Of a stretch of 64,000 nt of DNA, positions 1 through 7,486 are shown piece by piece. Below the pieces are notes generated by a model. The model was not told the origin of the DNA and searched no databases. It saw only the letters and a program-made list of their open reading frames with translations. Positions within the stretch are counted from its first letter, which is position 1. Each line of letters begins with the position of its first letter. Position numbers and translations under genes: made by a program. Source of the stretch: Actinomyces sp. oral taxon 448 str. F0400 (GTDB lineage Bacteria > Actinomycetota > Actinomycetes > Actinomycetales > Actinomycetaceae); NCBI RefSeq assembly GCF_000220835.1, contig NZ_GL985606.1, positions 2,014,330 to 2,078,329 of the forward strand, in the 5' to 3' direction.

Positions 1-35
1 AGCGAAGACACCACTCAGGCGCGGGAGGTACAGTC

Positions 36-1106
36 ATGAGGATCGCCATCAAGTACGAGGGCCTGGACATCTCGCCGTCGGGTCGGGTCGCGGGCCACGA
101 GGCCGGCGACACGCTGGTGCGAAGGCTGCTGAGAATCTTCCCCGGGTCGACCATGATCGCCCCCGTCCCCCGGCACAGCGAAGACCTCGACGTCGTCCCC
201 CTGGAGATGCTCGATCCGACAGAGCTCGTGGTCATCAATATGGACGCGGCCGACTCCCCCCACATCTGGCAGGTCCTCTCCCGCGGGTCGGGATCGGCGC
301 CGGGCGCGGCGCCGCAGCCGCAGATCATGAACTTCGTCTGGCGCCCGGTGCCCTCCAGCGCTCCCAGGGTCCATACGGCCACGCTCGCGCTCTCATGCGC
401 CCTCTTCCCCACTTTCGCGGATTCACAGCGCACCGCCAATGAGGTACGAGAACTCGTCGCGAAGTGGACCGCGCAGCATTTGTATCAGAACTCCAGGCTG
501 TCATGGGTCAATCTCGGTTTCCGGCTCGATCACATCCAGCCCCGCACTTACTCGGAGGTACCGATCGTTCTGTACCCGTCGATCTACCTCACTCGGGGGA
601 AGCACCCCGAGGAGTTCTTCCGGGTGCTCGAACAGGTCCGCCGAGCGGTCCCACTCAAAGTCGAGATGCGTCTGCAGGAGGACAGCCTCGTCTCGGAGGC
701 GGCCATGAACATATCTCAGAAGGACTGGGTCTGGATGGGACCGCTGACCGCTACCAGGCAGTCCTACTGGGAGGCTCTCGCACGGACGACGGCCTTCCTG
801 GCCACCGCGGAGGAGGTGTCCTACGGCCTGCTCTACGTCGAGGCGCTGGGGGCCGGAGTTATCGGCGTCATGCCCGATCGTGAATGGGCCCGCGCCCTCG
901 TCCCGCCCTCCTATCCGTTCATCTACCGGGACCTGACGGAGGCGACGACGATGCTCACCCGTGCGCTGAGGGAGCCGGAGGCCTGTCGTCGTCAGATGGA
1001 TGAGGCCGCAGGAGGATCCTTCTCCTCCTGGATCGCCGATCATCACTCCGATGACGCCTTCGACAAGGCCATCGTCTCCTGCGTCAACAAGTGGTTCGGT
1101 CGCTGA
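36..1106 (+). CDS. glycosyltransferase family 1-like protein
   Basis: A 356-residue soluble protein without signal peptide or membrane segments. The C-terminal half carries a GT-B-like pattern, ATAEEVSYGLLYVEALGAG around residues 252-270, which resembles the donor-sugar 'E-x7-E' region of GT4-type glycosyltransferases; the N-terminal half has no motif I can name. The ATG lies behind GGGAGG at good spacing. Substrate and product cannot be told. The gene stands alone, with the next gene starting 72 bases downstream behind its own ribosome site. It could also be a non-catalytic GT-B-fold protein. Coding assignment is sure; family assignment is moderate. Confidence 0.75.
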   Translation: MRIAIKYEGLDISPSGRVAGHEAGDTLVRRLLRIFPGSTMIAPVPRHSEDLDVVPLEMLDPTELVVINMDAADSPHIWQVLSRGSGSAPGAAPQPQIMNFVWRPVPSSAPRVHTATLALSCALFPTFADSQRTANEVRELVAKWTAQHLYQNSRLSWVNLGFRLDHIQPRTYSEVPIVLYPSIYLTRGKHPEEFFRVLEQVRRAVPLKVEMRLQEDSLVSEAAMNISQKDWVWMGPLTATRQSYWEALARTTAFLATAEEVSYGLLYVEALGAGVIGVMPDREWARALVPPSYPFIYRDLTEATTMLTRALREPEACRRQMDEAAGGSFSSWIADHHSDDAFDKAIVSCVNKWFGR

Positions 1107-1178
1107 CGGAACCCGTCGGCCGCGGCGTCTACAGTGGTACTGCTCGACCGCGACCACGTACGAACACCGGAGGCTCTC

Positions 1179-1754
1179 GTGACCACTGATCTGACACGCC
1201 CGCGTCCCCCCTTCCCCTACGACCTGCTGCCGCCCCTGCCGTCCTTCACGCTGGGCTCTGACGACTTCGCCGAAGGCGAGCGGATCGCGGACCGCTTCAC
1301 CGCACTGGCTGAGAACATCTCCCCCGAGTTGCACTGGTCGGGGTTCCCGCGGGCCACGCGCTCCTTCGTCGTCTCCTGCTTCGACCCCGACGCCCCCACC
1401 CCCTCGGGCTGGTGGCACTGGACCGTGCAGGACCTCGACGTCTCGGTGACCCGTCTGCCCCAGGGCGCCGGAGAGTCCGACCTCCGGCTCGAGGGCGCCG
1501 CCTTCCACGCCGCCAACGACTCGGGCGCGCACGCATGGTCCGGCCCCTATCCGCCCGAGGGCGACGGAGAGCACCGCTACGTCTTCGCGGTCCACGCCTT
1601 GGACGTGGACACCCTGGACCTGGACGACGAGGCCACTGCGGCGGTGGTCGCCTTCAGCTGCTCGACCCACGCCATCGCCCGTGCCACGCTCACCGCGACC
1701 TTCTCGCGTCCCGGTAAGACGGGCGCCCCCGCCTTCCTTCAGGGGTCCTGGTGA
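1179..1754 (+). CDS. YbhB/YbcL-family (PEBP, Raf-kinase-inhibitor-like) protein
   Basis: A 191-residue phosphatidylethanolamine-binding-protein family member. Seen: the ligand-pocket region with SPELHWSGFP near residues 47-56, the CFDPDAPTPSGWWHW motif near residues 67-81, a later GEHRYVFAVHALD strand and the C-terminal helix. Bacterial members bind small anionic ligands, but their role is mostly unknown. I chose the GTG at 1179 because GGAGG sits 5 bases before it; an in-frame ATG at 1134 has no ribosome site and adds residues outside the family. The stop overlaps the GTG of the next gene (GTGA), so the two are probably translationally coupled. Confidence 0.9.
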   Translation: MTTDLTRPRPPFPYDLLPPLPSFTLGSDDFAEGERIADRFTALAENISPELHWSGFPRATRSFVVSCFDPDAPTPSGWWHWTVQDLDVSVTRLPQGAGESDLRLEGAAFHAANDSGAHAWSGPYPPEGDGEHRYVFAVHALDVDTLDLDDEATAAVVAFSCSTHAIARATLTATFSRPGKTGAPAFLQGSW

Positions 1755-2521
1755 GGACCGCCTACAGCGAGTCTGGTCGTCACCAGCGCCGTCCCACGGC
1801 TCTGGTGACGGGGGCGACCTCGGGCATCGGGTTGGCCGTGACGCGCGACCTCGCGACTGACCATGATCTCATCCTTCTGGCGCGCACAGCGACGGACCTG
1901 GACGAGCTCGCCTCGGTCCTGGGCGAGGACTCGGGCGCGGGAGTGCGCACCTGCGCCGTGGACCTGACCGACGACGAGGCGCTGGCCACCGCCATAGGCG
2001 AGCTCGACCTGGCCGACCTCGACGTGCTGGTCAACTCCGCGGGAGTCGAATCCTCCGGTCCCGTGGAGGAGCTCTCCCCCACTAGATGGCGCGACGTGCT
2101 GGACCTGGATCTGGTGTCCGTCGCCCACTTGACCGGGCTGCTGCTGCCTGCACTGCGCCAGGCGCGCGGGCTCGTCGTCATGATCAACTCCGGCGCGGGG
2201 CTGCGGGCCCGACCAGGGCAGGCCCTGTACTGCGCTGCGAAGGCCGGGCTCAGGGCGCTGACCGACGTACTGCGCGAGGAGGAGCGCGGCCGGGTGCGAG
2301 TGACGACCGTTTATCCGGGTCGGGTGGATACACCCATGCAGAGGCGTGCGCATCGGGAACGAAGCCGTCGACTGCACGCCGAGGGGTCGAAAGCCCGTCA
2401 CTACCGGGCGGCGGACCACATGACGACGACGTCGGTGGCCTCCACGGTCCGCCTGGCGGTGGACATGCCCGTGGACGCGGTCGTCGAAGACTTGTCGGTC
2501 AGACCCGCGGACATGCTCTGA
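1751..2521 (+). CDS. short-chain dehydrogenase/reductase (SDR)
   Basis: A 256-residue classical SDR, an NAD(P)-dependent oxidoreductase. The Rossmann motif TGATSGIG spans residues 20-27, NSAG is at 95-98, and the catalytic triad is Ser147, Tyr160 and Lys164 (YCAAK). The cofactor-choice loop has Arg45 after the second strand, which favours NADP. The GTG start overlaps the stop of the PEBP gene. The substrate cannot be inferred. The C-terminus keeps the usual VYPGRVDTPM segment followed by an Arg-rich stretch. Confidence 0.93.
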   Translation: MRTAYSESGRHQRRPTALVTGATSGIGLAVTRDLATDHDLILLARTATDLDELASVLGEDSGAGVRTCAVDLTDDEALATAIGELDLADLDVLVNSAGVESSGPVEELSPTRWRDVLDLDLVSVAHLTGLLLPALRQARGLVVMINSGAGLRARPGQALYCAAKAGLRALTDVLREEERGRVRVTTVYPGRVDTPMQRRAHRERSRRLHAEGSKARHYRAADHMTTTSVASTVRLAVDMPVDAVVEDLSVRPADML

Positions 2522-2554
2522 CACTCCTCGCGAATCCTCCGCGTCTTCTGCCCC

Positions 2555-3022
2555 TCAGCCGGCGCCGGGGAAGCCGAGAGACCGCCAAGCCTCGTATAGG
2601 CCGACGGCGGCGGAGTTGGCCAGGTTCAGGGAGCGACTGCCCTCGACCATCGGAATACGGACCCGCTCGGTGACGCGCGGATGGGCCATGATCCTCTCGG
2701 GCAGGCCGGTGGGCTCGGGTCCGAACAGGAGGGCGTCGTCCCCCTGCCAGCCGACTTCGGTGTAGCGGTGGGACGTGCGGGCGGTGAAGGCGAAGATCCT
2801 CCCGGGAACCTGCTCCAGGCACTCCTCCCACAGAGCATGGACGCGTGTGAGGGCCAGGTCGTGGTAATCCAGACCGGCACGGCGCAGCTTGACGTCGTCC
2901 ATGTCGAACAGCGGATCGATCAGGTGAAGCATCGCGCCGGTGTTGGCGCTCAAGCGTATGGCGGCCCCGGAGTTCCCGGGGATGCGAGGCTCGAAGAAGA
3001 TCACATGCAGCACGCGGGTCAT
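2555..3022 (-). CDS. trmL: tRNA (cytidine(34)-2'-O)-methyltransferase TrmL
   Basis: A 155-residue SPOUT methyltransferase that 2'-O-methylates the wobble nucleotide of leucine tRNAs in E. coli. Seen: N-terminal FEPRIPGNSGAAIRL, LHLIDPLFD, the cofactor-knot elements LLFGPEPTGLP and IPMVEGSRSLNLANSAAV. Length matches E. coli TrmL (about 157). The ATG at 3022 gives the family N-terminus MTRVLHVIFFEP; longer in-frame starts to 3103 would run into the promoter of the divergent transporter gene. Convergent with the SDR gene. Confidence 0.93.
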   Translation of the reverse strand: MTRVLHVIFFEPRIPGNSGAAIRLSANTGAMLHLIDPLFDMDDVKLRRAGLDYHDLALTRVHALWEECLEQVPGRIFAFTARTSHRYTEVGWQGDDALLFGPEPTGLPERIMAHPRVTERVRIPMVEGSRSLNLANSAAVGLYEAWRSLGFPGAG

Positions 3023-3095
3023 CCTGCCACGCCACTGCGCGCACCCTGTCGACGCACCGGACGCCGCGTCCACCAACGCGCATCCTCGGTCTCTC

Positions 3096-3125
3096 TTGTT
3101 CAAACGATTGAATTACTGCTACTCT
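3096..3125 (+). promoter_or_regulatory. promoter of the MFS-kinase-PLC operon with LacI-type operator
   Basis: A -35-like TTGTTC (3096-3101), an 18-base spacer and a -10-like TACTCT (3120-3125). Over the -35 lies TTCAAACGATTGAA (3099-3112), a 12-of-14 palindrome with a central CG, the usual build of LacI/GalR operators. A LacI-family gene sits 3.3 kb away at the other end of this island. The binding link is inferred. Confidence 0.6.
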
Positions 3126-3227
3126 TCGCCTCACGGTCATCCGCTCCGCCACCGTGGAGCACCACGCCGATGTGGTGCCGGGCGCTGCGACGATCCCCAC
3201 CCATCCCGTGCACAAGGAGGAGCTTCA

Positions 3228-4610
3228 ATGAGGAAGCTGCTGAATTCCTTCGGATTCGCCCCGAGGACGTTCATCCAACTGCTGTTCATCACCGTCAACG
3301 CCCAGCTGCTGTACGCCTTCTGGGACATCCGCAACACCCTGCCCAAGGACTTCCCGATCGCCATGGGGGTCACTGACGCCCAGGCGGGACGCCTCTACTC
3401 CATGCAGGGCCTGGTCATCATCCTCGGGACCATCCTCCTGGGGTGGGTCGGAGACCGCTTCAGCGTTCGCACCATCATGGTGCTCACCACGCTCGGGGTC
3501 GGGGCGATCTCCCTGTTCATCTCGGTCCTGTCCCCCAACCTCTCCTTCCCCATCCTTCTCGTCTGCTTCTTCCTCATGCTCCTGCTCAGCGAGGTCCTGT
3601 TCAAACCGGCCAACTTCAAGGCGGTGCGGACCTCGACCTCCGAGGAGCACCAGGGCGCCGCATTCGGCTTCTTCGAGTTCGGTCGCGGTCTTCTCGCCTT
3701 CCTCGTCTCTCTCCTGTGGACCGCCCTCATCGCCGCCGGCATCGGCCCGCGGGGCATCATGCTGACCGGATCGGCGATTGTCCTGGTCACCGCGCTCATG
3801 GTCTTCTGGGCTGCGCCGAAGAACACGCACGTCGCCGACGACAACACGATCACCACCTCGACGCTCGAGGCCATCAAGGGGATCTGGAAGGTCGCCGGAC
3901 TCCCCGTCGTGTGGGTCTCCGGGCTCAACGTGTTCTGCGTCTACGGGACCTTCGTCGCTGCGGGAACCTACTTCGCCCGCTTCCTCCAGGCCGGTTACGG
4001 GTCCTCGGCGCTAGTGGCGGCGCTGTTCTCCACCGTCGTCATCGGTCTGCGCATGCTCCCCCTGGTCTCCTCCGTCCTCGTCGAGAAGGTCTTCAGATCC
4101 ACCTCGCACTTCATGAGATTCATGTCGGCGATCCTCGTCGTCCTGCTGCTCAGCATCGCCGTCGTCCTCTTCACCCACCCCGCGGCCGTCACCAACTTCC
4201 CCAGGGGACAGGCACCCGAGAACATCGTCTCCTCCGGCGTCATGATCACCCTCATCGTCCTCATGCTCATGGCCTCCGGGTGCTGCTTCATGATCCGCGG
4301 CGTTTACTACGCGCCGATCGGAGAATTCAACGTCCCCGCCAAGCAGTCCTCCGCGGCGATGTCCTTCGCCATCACCCTCGGCTACATCCCTGCCCTGCTG
4401 GGTCCGATCGTCTTCGGCAAGCTCATCGTGCCGTCAGTCAAAGACGAGTCGGGCACGGTGGTCACCGAAATGCTCACGCCCACCAGCACCCTGGGAGCCG
4501 CATTCCTGGGGCTCGCCGCCCTCTCCGCCCTCGCCTTCGTCCTCTCCTCCACGTTGATCCGGCTCAAGACTCGCCAGGATCGTCTCGAGCAGGCTGAGGC
4601 CTCAGTATGA
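3228..4610 (+). CDS. MFS transporter, sugar/organophosphate type
   Basis: A 460-residue major facilitator superfamily permease with about 12 hydrophobic segments. The loop 2-3 signature GWVGDRFSVRTIM is present near residues 72-84. I start it at 3228 because AAGGAGG lies 7 bases upstream and the N-terminus then begins with a short cytoplasmic segment before TM1; the open frame continues upstream to 2940 but crosses the promoter. Overlaps the next gene by ATGA, so it is coupled to the PfkB kinase. The pairing with a sugar kinase and a PLC-like enzyme suggests import of a polyol, sugar or glycerophosphodiester; the substrate is unknown. Regulation by the nearby LacI protein is likely. Confidence 0.9.
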   Translation: MRKLLNSFGFAPRTFIQLLFITVNAQLLYAFWDIRNTLPKDFPIAMGVTDAQAGRLYSMQGLVIILGTILLGWVGDRFSVRTIMVLTTLGVGAISLFISVLSPNLSFPILLVCFFLMLLLSEVLFKPANFKAVRTSTSEEHQGAAFGFFEFGRGLLAFLVSLLWTALIAAGIGPRGIMLTGSAIVLVTALMVFWAAPKNTHVADDNTITTSTLEAIKGIWKVAGLPVVWVSGLNVFCVYGTFVAAGTYFARFLQAGYGSSALVAALFSTVVIGLRMLPLVSSVLVEKVFRSTSHFMRFMSAILVVLLLSIAVVLFTHPAAVTNFPRGQAPENIVSSGVMITLIVLMLMASGCCFMIRGVYYAPIGEFNVPAKQSSAAMSFAITLGYIPALLGPIVFGKLIVPSVKDESGTVVTEMLTPTSTLGAAFLGLAALSALAFVLSSTLIRLKTRQDRLEQAEASV

Positions 4611-5560
4611 ACAAGTACACGACTGACGCCTCAGCGTTGACACGGCCCGACTCCCAGGTGATCGGACCCGTCTGCGTCGATGTCAACGTCGATGCAGAGG
4701 GAGCCGTCTCACGGGTGGTCGGCGGAGCGGTCATCTGCGCCGCGGCCGCGGCCGCGGCTCTGGGGCGTCGCGTCGAAGCCGTGGCGAGCGTGGCCGACCG
4801 GGACCAGAGTCTACTGTCCCACTTCCCGGACGCCGTGGAACGCGTAGTCCCGGTCCCGTCGATGCGGACGTCGTCGATCCGCAACGTCTACACCACCTCC
4901 GATCGGGAACGGAGAACCTCCTCGGCGCTGTCTCGGGCGGACCCGATCGATCCCACCGACATCCCGGCCTCCGCCGCTCCGGTCCAGCACCTGGCCGGCC
5001 TCATGGTCGGCGACTACGCGCCGGGAATCGTCGAGGAGCTCTCGTCCCGGGGCGACCTCGCCGTCGACATGCAGGGCTTCCTCAGAGAGCCGGACCCGGA
5101 CTCCGGGCTCCTGGATCTGCGCCGATTCGATGCGGGGAGGAAGTTCTACAGGCGCATCCGTTTCCTCAAGGTCGACACTGCGGAGGGCGAGCACCTCACC
5201 GGGTGCACGGACCGGTACGACATGGCCCGTGCGCTCCAGGACCGCGGGGCGCGAGAGGTCATGGTCTCCAACGCCCGGGAGATCCTCGTCGTCGACGATG
5301 AGGGAGCCCACGTCTGCCCTTTGCGGCCCAGAAGCCTGGCGGGGCGGACCGGGCGCGGGGACACCGTCTTCTCCGCCTACATCACCGAGCGCGTCCGCCG
5401 CGGCGTCGACCAGGCGCTGCTCACCGCCTGCGCAACGGTGTCCCTCAAGATGGAGACGGCCGGTCCCCTGGTCTGCGAAAGGACTGATATTGACAACTAC
5501 CTGGCCCGCTTCTACGCGGACCTTCTCGACACCCGCGAAGGAGGAAACCATGGGCAATGA
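4607..5560 (+). CDS. PfkB/ribokinase-family carbohydrate kinase
   Basis: A 317-residue kinase of the PfkB family. Seen: the N-terminal GPVCVDVNVD strand and VVGGAVICAAAAAAALG (the glycine-rich substrate motif), and the C-terminal signature AGRTGRGDTVFSAYI near residues 244-258 with the catalytic Asp in GRGD (the family consensus is GAGD, so one position is Arg). An internal segment, residues 85-120, is divergent from ribokinase. The ATG overlaps the MFS stop, and the downstream PLC-like gene begins inside its last codons. It probably phosphorylates what the transporter imports; the sugar cannot be named. Confidence 0.88.
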   Translation: MNKYTTDASALTRPDSQVIGPVCVDVNVDAEGAVSRVVGGAVICAAAAAAALGRRVEAVASVADRDQSLLSHFPDAVERVVPVPSMRTSSIRNVYTTSDRERRTSSALSRADPIDPTDIPASAAPVQHLAGLMVGDYAPGIVEELSSRGDLAVDMQGFLREPDPDSGLLDLRRFDAGRKFYRRIRFLKVDTAEGEHLTGCTDRYDMARALQDRGAREVMVSNAREILVVDDEGAHVCPLRPRSLAGRTGRGDTVFSAYITERVRRGVDQALLTACATVSLKMETAGPLVCERTDIDNYLARFYADLLDTREGGNHGQ

Positions 5561-6379
5561 GACGGCCAGCGACATCATCGCCGCCCTGCCCGACAGCACC
5601 CCCCCCTGTGCTCGCTCGTCATCCCCGGCACCCATGACACGATGACGAGCACCTGCACGCACCCGTACTACCGGACCCAGGATCTGGACCTGACCGAGCA
5701 GTTGGGGCTCGGTGTCCGCTTCCTCGATCTGCGCCTGAGGCGCACGATGGTCGCCGCTCACCGCGAATGGACCAGCACGATCACAGCGGAGTCAATCCTG
5801 CTGACCCTCCGCCGGCACCTGGCCGAGCACCCCCGAGACTTCGTTCTCATCAGGATCCAGAATGCCAACGAGGCGAAGGACGACTTCGAGGAGTACGGGC
5901 GGGCCCTCCTGGCCCTCACTCGGGACAACCGGGACCTGTTCTGGACCCCGCGGCACACGCCGCAGGGCACGGTGTGGCCATCCCTCGGCGAGATCCGGGG
6001 GAAGGTTGTGGCCTTCGAGTGCGCGCCGGCGCGCTACGGCCTGACGATTCTCCCGGACGGGCGGTGGGCCGTCCCCTGGCACGACAATCCCGGTATCCTC
6101 CTGCAGGACGACTGGGACGGTCCCGAAGAGTCCTCCAAACTCTCCCAGGTCGTCGATCTTCACCGGCACCGCGGGGACGAGAACCGTCTGGTGCTCAATC
6201 ACGTCAGCGCGACCAACGGCGGCCCGGGCACGCCAGCGGCCTATGCCGAGCGCATGAACCCGGCTGTCCTGCGGATACTGGAGGGGGGTCGCCGGGGCCG
6301 GGGTGTGCTCATCTTCGACTTCATCGACTCGGGCATCATCAACGCGGCGTGGCGGGCGAACCGCCCGGATCCCTCCTGA
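5550..6379 (+). pseudogene. phosphatidylinositol-specific phospholipase C-like gene, frameshifted at a C8 tract
   Basis: Read in two frames this encodes an X-domain PI-PLC like that of Bacillus cereus. The ATG at 5550 has AAGGAGG 6 bases upstream and overlaps the kinase end. Frame 1 runs MGNETASDIIAALPDSTPP and then stops at 5645; the rest lies in the frame with LCSLVIPGTHDTMTS. One added C in the eight-cytosine run at 5599-5606 would join them. The second frame holds the catalytic His-Asp of IPGTHDT, the second His in VAAHREWT, RGKVVAFE, an N-V-S-A-T-N-G-G segment and LIFDFIDSGI, all colinear with bacterial PI-PLC. No signal peptide is present, unlike secreted homologues. An ATG at 5642 overlaps the frame-1 stop (ATGA), but a product from there would lack the first catalytic His. 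It may be a pseudogene, a sequencing error or a phase-variable gene. Confidence 0.8.
5599..5606 (+). repeat. poly-C tract (C8) at the frame break
   Basis: Eight consecutive cytosines at codons 17-19 of the PI-PLC-like gene. The reading frame of the family continues only if the tract has 9 (or 6) cytosines. Short homopolymers of this kind can slip during replication. Confidence 0.85.
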
Positions 6380-6382
6380 CGG

Positions 6383-6436
6383 CGCGGCTGGTGCGCCGAC
6401 GCGAGATTCAGGCAGTGCGCCGGCGCACCAGCCGCG
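6383..6436. terminator. bidirectional hairpin terminator, 16-bp perfect stem
   Basis: A perfect 16-bp inverted repeat (6383-6398 with 6421-6436; arm CGCGGCTGGTGCGCCG) and 22-base loop between the convergent PLC-like gene and the LacI gene. The right arm overlaps the last LacI codons. No T-tract on either side, as is common in actinobacteria. Confidence 0.75.
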
Positions 6437-7373
6437 TATCCACTTCAACGAAGACGGGGGCCGACACGTCGCCCTCCGCCCGCAGAACAGCCCGTTCGAC
6501 GGCGAGTCGTGCGACCTCGCGTGGGTTCTTGTCGATGGACGTCAGTTCGAAAGCCTGCGATCTCGCGATGCGCGAGTTATCGAAACCGACGAGGCGTACG
6601 TCGTCGGGAACGAGCAGGTGCTTCTGCCACAGCGCCGCCATCGCCCCCAGCGCGCACTGATCGTTGTAGCAGACCACGGCGCCGCTCTTCAGCCCCTCCT
6701 TCGCGAGCGCCTCATGCATCGAGCTCCACCCCGCGTCCATCGTCGATCCACTGGAGACGACCCTCACCCGGGTCCCCAGTGGACGCATGACCCGGAGGAA
6801 CGCCTCCCGGCGCCGCTCTGCCGACACGGACCTGCCGCCGTCGAGGCACAGGACCCGTTCCTCGCCGGAGAGCAGTTCTGCCAGCTGCCGCATGCCGCTC
6901 AGATTGTTGGACATGATGAGATCGGCGTCGGGAGCCGCGGAGATCTGTCCGATCGAGATCAGGGGGACGTCGATCCCTTTGAGCGCTTCGGGGGCGATCG
7001 AGCCGGGGTCGACGATGACGAGACTGCGGGAGCGCAGTTGCATGACGCGGGACACCGCGGCGGCGGCTCCGCCGAGCGCGGTGTCCTCGATCATGACGCT
7101 CCACCCCCGCTCCTCCGCGGCGGAGACGACCTCCCGGCTGTACTCGACGTGGAGCTCCTGCCCGATGTCGCAGACCAGGCCGATGATCCTCGGTCTGGCG
7201 GTCCGCAGTAGGGCACCCGCCAGGTCCGTGCGATACCCCTGCGCGGAGGCCTCCTGGACGACCTTCTCCCGGACGGGCGCGGAGATACGGTCCGAGCCCC
7301 GTAGAGCCAGGGAGACCGTCGAGGTCGACACCCCCAGCGCTTGCGCGATGTCGCGCAGGGTGACTCTGGCCAC
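6408..7373 (-). CDS. LacI-family transcriptional regulator
   Basis: A 321-residue repressor-type regulator. N-terminal helix-turn-helix VTLRDIAQALGVSTSTVSLALRG, the LacI-family hinge region, then a periplasmic-binding-protein-like effector domain (IIGLVCDIGQELHVEYSREV, VRLVGFDNSRIARSQAFELT). The GTG at 7373 places the HTH at the very N-terminus as usual and has AGAGGTGG upstream; the open frame further upstream to 7568 runs into the next gene. Convergent to and probably controlling the MFS-kinase-PLC operon through the operator at 3099-3112; the ligand is likely the imported carbohydrate or its phosphate. Confidence 0.93.
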   Translation of the reverse strand: MARVTLRDIAQALGVSTSTVSLALRGSDRISAPVREKVVQEASAQGYRTDLAGALLRTARPRIIGLVCDIGQELHVEYSREVVSAAEERGWSVMIEDTALGGAAAAVSRVMQLRSRSLVIVDPGSIAPEALKGIDVPLISIGQISAAPDADLIMSNNLSGMRQLAELLSGEERVLCLDGGRSVSAERRREAFLRVMRPLGTRVRVVSSGSTMDAGWSSMHEALAKEGLKSGAVVCYNDQCALGAMAALWQKHLLVPDDVRLVGFDNSRIARSQAFELTSIDKNPREVARLAVERAVLRAEGDVSAPVFVEVDTRLVRRRTA

Positions 7374-7486
7374 CGCGCCCACCTCTTCCGCCCCGGTGTC
7401 GCCAGCCGTTTCGGACCAGCAGCTCCAATCGTAGCCGGTGGCTCCGAGGAAGTCCCGGAGAAGGGCGGCAGCCGGCCGCCCGAGCC

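Noticed and set aside
2035-2060. tRNA T-loop-like string AGTCGAATCC
   Set aside because: It lies inside the SDR gene and no acceptor or anticodon arms surround it.
5642-6379. intact gene starting at the ATG at 5642
   Set aside because: It has no ribosome site of its own and would lack the IPGTHD catalytic segment encoded just upstream in the same frame; better read as the 3' part of a frameshifted gene.
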